Origin: Cesiribacter sp.
GTDB taxonomy: Bacteria; Bacteroidota; Bacteroidia; Cytophagales; Cyclobacteriaceae
Length of the DNA stretch: 21,528 nt
Assembly (NCBI GenBank): GCA_030147305.1
Contig: JASLAE010000039.1
Span: forward strand, 1 to 21,528
Direction: 5' to 3'
Within the stretch, counting starts at the first letter, position 1. Every line of letters starts with the position of its first letter. A program made the position numbers and the translations under genes. The notes under the pieces were generated by a model. That model saw only the letters and a program-made list of their open reading frames with translations. It was not told where the DNA came from and ran no database searches. Of this stretch, positions 16,242 through 21,528 are shown piece by piece.

Positions 16242-16829
16242 ATGTTTAATTTCAAGGAAGTTTTCTCGGTCTCCCTTATCCTGTTTTCTATCATAGACAT
16301 ACTGGGGTCGGTGCCGGTAATCATAGACCTGCGTAAAAAAGCAGGGCACATACAGTCAGAAAAAGCAACAGTAGTTGCAGGTTTTATCATGGTTGGCTTC
16401 CTTTTTTTGGGAGAATCCATTTTGAAACTTTTTGGTCTGGATGTACAGTCTTTTGCCCTGGCCGGCGCTATCATCATTTTTCTGATTGGCATGGAAATGA
16501 TTCTGGGCATTGAGCTTTTCAGGGCCGATGTAGGCGATACAGACAGCCATTCAATTGTACCCCTGGCGTTTCCGCTCATAGCGGGTGCCGGTACCATGAC
16601 CACACTCGTCTCTTTAAGATCTGAATATGAGCTGTCAAATATCCTGGCAGGCATCATCATAAATTTAGCCTTTGTTTACCTGGTCTTAAAGACAAGCGGT
16701 TGGCTGGAACGCAAGCTTGGGGTAGCGGGCTTCAATATTATTCGTAAAGTTTTTGGTATAATTCTGCTGGCCATCTCTGTAAAAATCATCAAAAGTAACT
16801 TAGTGACCTGGGGTGTCATAGGAGGCTAA
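16242..16829 (+). CDS. MarC family integral membrane protein
   Basis: 195 residues with about six hydrophobic helices, the normal size for the MarC (NAAT) family. Motifs include FSIIDILGSVPVIIDL in the first helix pair, GFIMVGFLFLGESILKLFGLD, AGAIIIFLIGMEMILG, and the conserved PLAFPLIAGAGTMTT loop (about residues 106-120). Some relatives were reported to carry neutral amino acids, while E. coli MarC itself is not a multidrug pump despite its name. The physiological substrate here is unknown. It is immediately followed by rnhA with 2 bp between genes, so they form one operon from the promoter at 16209. Confidence 0.9.
   Translation: MFNFKEVFSVSLILFSIIDILGSVPVIIDLRKKAGHIQSEKATVVAGFIMVGFLFLGESILKLFGLDVQSFALAGAIIIFLIGMEMILGIELFRADVGDTDSHSIVPLAFPLIAGAGTMTTLVSLRSEYELSNILAGIIINLAFVYLVLKTSGWLERKLGVAGFNIIRKVFGIILLAISVKIIKSNLVTWGVIGG
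16821..16825 (+). promoter_or_regulatory. Shine-Dalgarno sequence of rnhA
   Basis: GGAGG ends 6 nt before the rnhA ATG at 16832, an ideal spacing. Such sequences are scarce in Bacteroidota; this one lies inside the last codons of marC (Gly-Gly-stop), so chance coding constraint is also possible. Confidence 0.5.
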
Positions 16830-16831
16830 AC

Positions 16832-17287
16832 ATGCAGGTAGTAATGTATACCGATGGTGCCTCCAGTGGTAATCCCGGTCCCGGTGGGTATGGCACGGTG
16901 CTGCTTTTCGGCCCTTATCGCAAGGAGCTTAGCGAGGGCTTTCGCCGCACCACCAACAACCGTATGGAGCTGCTGGCGGTTATAAAAGGGTTGGAAGCAC
17001 TCAAAAAGGAAGGCCTGGATGTATTGGTATATTCAGACAGCAAGTATGTAGTTGATTCTATCACCAAAGGCTGGATCTGGAACTGGGTAAAAACAGGTTT
17101 CAAGGGTAAAAAGAATGAAGACCTCTGGCGGCGCTACATCAAAGCGGCTCAGCACCAGAAGGTAAGACTGCAATGGGTAAAAGGGCATGCCGGCAATCCA
17201 GAAAACGAGCGCTGCGACCAGCTGGCTGTGCTCGCCGGGCAATCCAGACCTCTGCTTGTTGATGAGGCATTTGAAGCAAGTGTTTGA
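16832..17287 (+). CDS. rnhA: Ribonuclease HI
   Basis: 151 residues, usual length. It cuts the RNA strand of RNA-DNA hybrids, such as Okazaki primers and R-loops, with two metal ions. The catalytic residues are all present: D8 (YTDGASSGNPGPGG), E46 (NRMELLAVI), D69 (YSDSKYV), H119 (VKGHAG) and D129 (NERCDQLA). The basic handle region (WNWVKTGFKGKKNEDLWRRY) that helps bind the hybrid is also kept. It is the second gene of the marC operon. Confidence 0.96.
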   Translation: MQVVMYTDGASSGNPGPGGYGTVLLFGPYRKELSEGFRRTTNNRMELLAVIKGLEALKKEGLDVLVYSDSKYVVDSITKGWIWNWVKTGFKGKKNEDLWRRYIKAAQHQKVRLQWVKGHAGNPENERCDQLAVLAGQSRPLLVDEAFEASV

Positions 17288-17384
17288 TCATGACCGAATG
17301 TCCCTAAGCGGAACATCGAATCACTCCCACCCCAAACCATTTTCTGGCTGGCAGGTTACTAGATAAACCCTAATTTTTTCAAAT

Positions 17385-17762
17385 ATGACACCAGTAGAAG
17401 ATTTAGTACACTTATCAAATATAGCCCAGAATATACTCGAAATTGAAGGTTACATCGGGGAGGGCGATTACGAAGATTTTACCACTGACGAGAGTGAGCG
17501 AGTAGCCATTTATGAATTGCTCACCCAAATCGGTTCTGCGGCCATGCTCCTATCCGACGAATTTAAAGACCAGTATGATGAACTGGACTTTCGGGTATTG
17601 GAAAACCTGCGGAATGCCACATATAACGAGGAGATGGAGATGCATCACTCACCGGTTTGGCACATCGTTAAAAATGACCTCCCTTACTTCCGTGAACAAA
17701 TCATGGACATAAAAACCAAGCTGGAAGAGCAGGAGGATATTAAGGGCGGCAATACTATTTAA
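17385..17762 (+). CDS. HepT-like (DUF86, HEPN fold) protein with degenerate catalytic motif
   Basis: 125 residues, all helical. The pattern follows the DUF86/HepT family: DYEDFTTDESERVAIYELL (29-46) like the usual FL-D---Q-AV-R-L, IGSAAMLLSDEF (49-60) like IGEAAKRLSDEF, LRNATYN (75-81), and VWHIVKNDLP then FREQI (91-106) like VWDIIENDLP-L-EQI. In active HepT RNases the core is R-x4-H; here R76 is present but N81 replaces the His. HepT normally pairs with an MntA nucleotidyltransferase antitoxin, and no such gene is beside it: rnhA is 97 bp upstream, trmN6 79 bp downstream. It may be an inactive HEPN domain with another role. A terminator follows at 17792. The -7-like TAATTTTT 6 nt before the ATG has one mismatch. 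Confidence 0.75.
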   Translation: MTPVEDLVHLSNIAQNILEIEGYIGEGDYEDFTTDESERVAIYELLTQIGSAAMLLSDEFKDQYDELDFRVLENLRNATYNEEMEMHHSPVWHIVKNDLPYFREQIMDIKTKLEEQEDIKGGNTI

Positions 17763-17791
17763 GTATTGACCGTCATGCTTTAATGAAACTC

Positions 17792-17819
17792 AAAGGCAGC
17801 CCGGCGGGAGCTGCCTTTT
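17792..17819 (+). terminator. Terminator after the HepT-like gene
   Basis: A 9-bp stem pairs AAAGGCAGC (17792-17800) with GCTGCCTTT (17810-17818), with a GC-rich 9-nt loop and a short T run. It closes the transcript 30 bp after the stop codon. Confidence 0.78.
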
Positions 17820-17826
17820 CTTATGC

Positions 17827-17834
17827 TATTTTTG
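17827..17834 (+). promoter_or_regulatory. Possible -7 element (TATTTTTG) for the TrmN6-like gene
   Basis: An exact TAnnTTTG match 7 nt before the ATG at 17842, immediately after the terminator. No TTTG is seen at the -33 distance because the terminator stem occupies it. Confidence 0.35.
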
Positions 17835-17841
17835 GCCGGCT

Positions 17842-18549
17842 ATGGGAAATCCCTGGTTTCGATTCAAACAATTTACAATTATTCAGGAAGGTGCTGCGCT
17901 TAAAGTAGGCACCGATGCCTGTTTGCTGGGTGCCTGGGCACATCACCCGGCGCCTGCACGGATGCTCGATATTGGCACTGGGACAGGCCTGTTAGCACTC
18001 ATGCTGGCGCAGCGCTATGCTGTACCCATGCATGCTTTGGAACCTGAACCTGCTGCAGCAGCGCAAGCGCAAAAAAACTTTAGCAACAGCCCATGGCCCC
18101 AACAGATCCGGCTATTCGCACAACCAGTTCAAACTTATTTCCCTCCGCAATTATATGACCTGATTGTCTGCAATCCGCCCTTTTACCAAAACCACTTAAA
18201 AACAGCAAATGTGCAACGGAACATGGCCTTGCATCAGGAGACCCTGAGCTTTGCTGAACTTGCCGAAGCTTGTAAGCGCTTGTTGGCTTCCAATGGACTG
18301 TGCTATATATTGCTGCCCCCTCGACAGGCCCTGGAATTGGAAAAGGAATGCATAAAATGCGATTTATACGTCCAGCAAAAACTCTGCATACAAGAAAGGG
18401 CTAACAGCGCTGTACACAGAATGATTACTACTTATGGGCACCAGGCTTTTACAGGCGTAAAAGAAGCAACCCTGATCATAAGAAATGCAGAAGGAGACTA
18501 TAGTGAAGCCTATCAATCACTCCTGAAGGATTATTATCTTATTTTTTAA
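17842..18549 (+). CDS. TrmN6-like tRNA (adenine-N6)-methyltransferase
   Basis: 235 residues, Rossmann-type SAM-dependent methyltransferase. The N-terminus FRFKQFTIIQ and KVGTDACLLGAW (21-32) are typical of the TrmN6/YfiC group, followed by the SAM-binding DIGTGTGLLALMLAQR (43-58), the acidic E67 region and the catalytic NPPF (111-114), which marks N6-adenine transfer. E. coli TrmN6 modifies A37 of tRNA-Val. Here the substrate is inferred from family. The last 11 bases overlap the convergent saccharopine dehydrogenase gene. Other NPPF methyltransferases (PrmC, HemK) are less likely from the TDACLLGAW motif. Confidence 0.88.
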   Translation: MGNPWFRFKQFTIIQEGAALKVGTDACLLGAWAHHPAPARMLDIGTGTGLLALMLAQRYAVPMHALEPEPAAAAQAQKNFSNSPWPQQIRLFAQPVQTYFPPQLYDLIVCNPPFYQNHLKTANVQRNMALHQETLSFAELAEACKRLLASNGLCYILLPPRQALELEKECIKCDLYVQQKLCIQERANSAVHRMITTYGHQAFTGVKEATLIIRNAEGDYSEAYQSLLKDYYLIF

Positions 18550-19906
18550 CGGATGATCTTGTCATTTCTTTGTCAATGAAGCTGATGCCAAGCGCACGCA
18601 GCTCTTCCAGAATTGGTTGATAGAGATCGGGCGTAACAGGAATACAGACACCCCTCCTGTGGATCTTATTTTCCAGCAGGAGCCGCACAGCAATGGCCAG
18701 TGGCCAGCCCACCGTTTTAGCCATGGCTGTATGCAATTGATTATCGCCCTGGCTTACCATTGAAGAATATAAGCGCTTCTCTTCCCCTGCTTCTTCCCAT
18801 TCGAAAATATGCTGCATCACCACCATATCTTTATCATCGGGTTCCAGCTTCCATTTAGTTTCTAACACTGCCTGTAGTACCTGGGCAGGGCTGCCCTTTT
18901 TCAGTGGAACAGCCTCCTCAGAAAACAAACCTAACCATTCAACACGCTTGAATACATCACCTCTTCTGTCTGTGGCCATCATGCGGCAAAACTTTTCTTC
19001 TACGGTTAAATGAGCATCATAGGGCAGAAAAGCATTTGTAAAATCCCGTAGCCGCATGCTTTCAAGCCCTTCCATCTGGAAGCTATCATCCGTCATACCC
19101 AACTGAATTAAGGTATTCCAGCTTTCGCAGTAGCCTTTTTTCCTGAGGGTGCCTCGCAGTAAGGTAGGAATTTCTTCAAGCCCGTAGATTTTCCGGTAGC
19201 TGAGGGAGTCGCGGTTAGGATACCCCTCGAAGGGTGCATAGCCTTCTATTTCTATTTGCTCCAGCCTGCTAAACAGCCGGTGGTAGGGTATATACTTAAA
19301 CTCACCATTACGCAGGTAACGGGCTGTGCCAAGACCCGCCGTTCCCTGCCCTGCCAACACTACATTCCGCGGGTTCCAGGTAAATTTATAGCCCCAGGGG
19401 TTATTGTCAGATGCTGGGGCAATTAAGCCACCAGTATAAGAACGAAACGAGGTAAGTTTGCCGCCGGCTGCACGGATACGGTCAATGGCTTCCATAGCTG
19501 TCATGTGATCTATGCCGGGATCTAACCCACATTCTTTCAAGATCATGATGTCTGCCGCTTTGGCTTCACCATCCAGTTGTTTGATTTCTTCAGAAACATA
19601 GGAAGCAGAAAGCATATGTTTTTTATGGCTAATGCAGGCTTTTGCTACCAGCGAATGAAATGCTGCCGGTACCATGCTTACCACCACATCTGCCATACTG
19701 ATGCACTGCTGCAGTGCATCTTCATTAAAAATATCAAGCCCCCTAGCCTGTAACTGTTCATGCGCTTCTCCTGCTTTCTGCAGTGCCAGTGCCGGGTCTG
19801 CATCGGCAATGGTAAGGCGTAAATCCTTTTGTTGAATGTATTTTTTCAGGTATTCGATCAGCGAGGTAGTAGAACGGCCGGCGCCTAGAATAAGAATGTT
19901 TTTCAT
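18539..19906 (-). CDS. Saccharopine dehydrogenase (glutamate-forming, LYS9 type)
   Basis: 455 residues from the ATG at 19906 (a non-ATG codon at 19960 extends the frame, but ILGAGRSTTSLIEYL is the dinucleotide-binding start). The N-terminal Rossmann domain (ILGAGRS, 4-10) is followed by the substrate domain with ECGLDPGIDHMTAMEAIDRI and the stretch GGLIAPASDNNPWGYKFTWNPRN, split here around residues 155-185, typical of saccharopine and homospermidine-type enzymes. The family cleaves saccharopine to glutamate and 2-aminoadipate semialdehyde, a lysine breakdown step. No lysine-ketoglutarate reductase gene is nearby, so the pathway is not confirmed. Its 3' end overlaps trmN6 by 11 bp. Confidence 0.88.
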   Translation of the reverse strand: MKNILILGAGRSTTSLIEYLKKYIQQKDLRLTIADADPALALQKAGEAHEQLQARGLDIFNEDALQQCISMADVVVSMVPAAFHSLVAKACISHKKHMLSASYVSEEIKQLDGEAKAADIMILKECGLDPGIDHMTAMEAIDRIRAAGGKLTSFRSYTGGLIAPASDNNPWGYKFTWNPRNVVLAGQGTAGLGTARYLRNGEFKYIPYHRLFSRLEQIEIEGYAPFEGYPNRDSLSYRKIYGLEEIPTLLRGTLRKKGYCESWNTLIQLGMTDDSFQMEGLESMRLRDFTNAFLPYDAHLTVEEKFCRMMATDRRGDVFKRVEWLGLFSEEAVPLKKGSPAQVLQAVLETKWKLEPDDKDMVVMQHIFEWEEAGEEKRLYSSMVSQGDNQLHTAMAKTVGWPLAIAVRLLLENKIHRRGVCIPVTPDLYQPILEELRALGISFIDKEMTRSSVKK

Positions 19907-20022
19907 AATGCATAATAATGTAGGGCGGCCCAAAGTAGCCATTTTGAATTTTTTACTCAATGCTTTTCCTCAAAATAAAAATAATCTATCTTAGATGCCC
20001 TTTTCAATGTAATACAGCAACC

Positions 20023-20511
20023 ATGCCTGAAAAAATCACAAAAACGATCGAATTTGAGCTTTTCAATGCTATCGAAGAGCTTAACCCGGAAGACAGGATG
20101 CTGGTTGATAAAGCACGCCAGGCCTGCGAGACCTCCTACTCGCCTTACTCTAATTTTCGGGTGGGTGCGGCTTTGTTGCTGGAAGACGGCCAGGTGGTAA
20201 TCGGGAGCAACCAGGAAAACGCTGCCTTTCCTGACGGACTATGTGCTGAAAGGGTAGCTTTTTTTTGCAGCAGTGTTCAGCACCCGGGCAAACGGATTTT
20301 AAAAGTAGCAGTGGCTGCACACCGTGCCGGCACCACTAGCTTTGTGGCTGCGGCTCCCTGCGGCAGTTGCAGACAGGTAATGCTGGAATATGAAGGCAAA
20401 CAGCAAAATGCCGTTTCCCTCATCACCCAATGGGGAAATAGCCAGTTTATAAAAACGCAAAGCATCGGAGACCTGCTCCCCTTTTCATTCACTAAGGATG
20501 CGTTGCATTAA
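20023..20511 (+). CDS. cdd: Cytidine deaminase
   Basis: 162 residues from the ATG at 20023; a non-ATG extension from 19960 adds 21 poor residues. Deaminates cytidine and deoxycytidine to uridine forms in pyrimidine salvage. The core is complete: YSPYSNFRVGAALL (39-52), then CAE with zinc ligand C74 and proton-shuttle E76, and PCGSCRQVM with C113 and C116. A ~25-residue N-terminal helix precedes the core, common in Bacteroidota homologues. It is divergent from the saccharopine dehydrogenase gene, with 116 bp between the ATGs. No TAnnTTTG box is found directly upstream. With the uridine-phosphorylase-like gene it could form a salvage path from cytidine to uracil. Confidence 0.94.
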   Translation: MPEKITKTIEFELFNAIEELNPEDRMLVDKARQACETSYSPYSNFRVGAALLLEDGQVVIGSNQENAAFPDGLCAERVAFFCSSVQHPGKRILKVAVAAHRAGTTSFVAAAPCGSCRQVMLEYEGKQQNAVSLITQWGNSQFIKTQSIGDLLPFSFTKDALH

Positions 20512-21079
20512 ACCCCTCGGCCTGCCCCACCTTCATATTACTGTAAAACCGATAGAGCTCGTCTCCTCAAACTTCCCCAACGGCATGTTAAATGCCTCCA
20601 GCTGCGCAAGCGCCTTTGCCTGCAGTTATACCTGACTCTCTTTTTAGGCTGCTCCGATTCCCTTTTTTTCAAAAAGCTGCGTGTTTTTCCTCCAAGGGAA
20701 AGTTGGTTGATTCCGCTACCCCTGCTATCCCAATGATTATCAGCTTTAATTGCAGTTTTATGCCAGCGAGCCTGGCTAACCTTACATTCGCTAAAGGGTT
20801 AAAATTCTATAGATTAAGAGCATTTATTACAGCCGCTCCTGTGGCAGATTTTAATTTGCTAATATTATCAAATAATTAAACAGTTTCTGGATACAGAATA
20901 TATCACTTTATCCCTTTGTCGACTCTTAAAGGCTTTTAAAAATCAGGGATAAAACATTTTCAAACTTCAGAATCAGGGGGGAGTCCCTGGTTTAATAGAA
21001 TTAAAATAAGATAGAGTGAGAAAACCAGGGCAAGTGTTTTTAAAAACTTACGACACCGGCCCTGTAATGGCGAGGCAGT
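20512..21079 (+). other. 568-bp intergenic region without a convincing gene
   Basis: No credible coding region is present; a 95-codon open frame (20592-20879) has no homology signs and no family motif. The right half is AT-rich. It holds a 7-bp inverted repeat (TTCCCTT 20658-20664 with 20694-20700), the overlapping repeats at 20975-21030, and a 12-bp perfect palindrome GTTTTTAAAAAC at 21036-21047. No exact TAnnTTTG promoter was found. It is probably the cdd 3' end plus the control region of the cheR gene at 21080. Confidence 0.6.
20975..21030 (+). repeat. Overlapping inverted repeats upstream of cheR
   Basis: CCCTGGTTT (20985-20993) pairs perfectly with AAACCAGGG (21022-21030) across an A-rich 28-nt loop. 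Its left arm also pairs with CAGGG at 20975-20979 in a short hairpin, so the two structures exclude each other. This could be a leader-RNA switch or a protein-binding site. Confidence 0.55.
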
Positions 21080-21528
21080 ATGCGTGATATCGAGATAGCA
21101 GAATTAAGAAATCTTACCCAGGTTGTTAAAGACAACTACAACTACGACTTTACGAACTACGCCATGTCTTCGTTCAAGCGGCGTATTCAGCGGGTTTTAG
21201 ATGTCTTTAAGATGAATTCGGTTGCCGAACTCATCAAAAGACTACAGGAAGACCGTTCGTTCTTTCATGATTTTGTATCGGAGATCACGGTAAATGTAAC
21301 CGAGATGTTCCGCGACCCTTCTTTCTGGCGCGTAGCCCGTGACCATATAGCCCCCAACATCCTGCTCAATGCCGATACCATCAGTATCTGGCATGCAGGC
21401 TGCAGCAGTGGTGAAGAGGTCTTTAGCATGGCCATCATGCTAAAAGAAATGGGCCTGCTCAACAAATCAAAAATAATTGCAACCGATATAGACACAGCCG
21501 TGCTTGACAGGGCCAAGAGCGGGGTGTA
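21080..21528 (+). CDS. CheR-family protein methyltransferase (3' end missing)
   Basis: The first 149 residues are in the window; the gene runs off the end. An in-frame TAA at 21065-21067 precedes the ATG, so the start is firm. The N-terminal CheR helical domain has SSFKRRIQRVL (30-40) and the FVSEITVNVTEMFRDPSFW stretch (65-83), followed by the SAM-binding motif IWHAGCSSGEEVFSMAIML (103-121) and IIATDIDTAVL (132-142). CheR proteins methylate glutamates of chemoreceptors or signal proteins. Whether it stands alone, is fused to sensor domains, or belongs to a chemotaxis or other signalling cluster cannot be told here. It follows the long structured upstream region. Confidence 0.93.
   Translation, partial: MRDIEIAELRNLTQVVKDNYNYDFTNYAMSSFKRRIQRVLDVFKMNSVAELIKRLQEDRSFFHDFVSEITVNVTEMFRDPSFWRVARDHIAPNILLNADTISIWHAGCSSGEEVFSMAIMLKEMGLLNKSKIIATDIDTAVLDRAKSGV

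Noticed and set aside
20592..20879. 95-codon open frame in the cdd-cheR gap
   Set aside because: Composition is not protein-like, no motif or family pattern is seen, and the region is explained better as a control region.
21265..21516. Minus-strand open frame of 83 codons at the right edge
   Set aside because: It is the shadow of the CheR gene, whose motifs are clear on the plus strand.

Overview
The window looks like chromosomal DNA from a member of the Bacteroidota, most likely a Cytophagia-type bacterium. The grounds are an ftsK gene followed directly by a lolA-like gene, a DUF2851 gene, a Bacteroidota-type nucleoside phosphorylase and TrkA_C membrane protein, almost no Shine-Dalgarno sequences, and several promoters of the Bacteroidota form TTTG (or TTG) plus TAnnTTTG. 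The genus is not determined. I see no tRNA, rRNA, CRISPR array, transposase, prophage or integration scar; the gene content is mostly housekeeping.

Layout. 1-2602 (+): the 3' part of an ABC-F ATPase (Uup type), a strong terminator, then a small membrane protein with an RCK_C/TrkA_C domain. 2618-8628 (-): read right to left, pyrF, DUF2851, a polytopic membrane protein and a NeuD-type acyltransferase lie tightly packed. They are followed by trhO, which has its own terminator, and a uridine-phosphorylase-like gene. 8769-14605 (-): read right to left, xerD, a SpoIIAA-like protein, pyrD, then ftsK and lolA ending at a perfect 11-bp terminator. 14698-18549 (+): aroQ overlapping a SerC-like aminotransferase, marC with rnhA, a HepT-like (DUF86) protein, and a TrmN6-like methyltransferase. 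18539-19906 (-): a saccharopine dehydrogenase whose 3' end overlaps trmN6. 20023-20511 (+): cytidine deaminase. 20512-21079 is a 568-bp stretch without a convincing gene but with overlapping inverted repeats. A CheR-type methyltransferase starts at 21080 and runs off the window.

How the genes fit together. Pyrimidine metabolism recurs (pyrF, pyrD, cytidine deaminase, a uridine-phosphorylase-like enzyme), but in separate transcription units. ftsK, lolA and xerD serve chromosome segregation and the cell envelope; xerD and ftsK are functional partners in dimer resolution but sit in different units. trhO and trmN6 modify tRNA. aroQ with a SerC-like enzyme joins aromatic and serine-type amino acid synthesis, echoing the enterobacterial serC-aroA pairing.

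The most interesting points are a stand-alone HepT-like protein that has lost the His of the HEPN motif, mutually exclusive hairpins upstream of cheR, three promoters placed so close to their ATGs that the mRNAs should be leaderless or nearly so, and a DUF2851 protein with a possible metal or nuclease site translationally coupled to pyrF. I found no clearly new multi-gene defence or mobile system. Several genes have longest possible reading frames that begin at GTG or TTG; starts below were moved to in-frame ATGs where sequence context or family length supports it.
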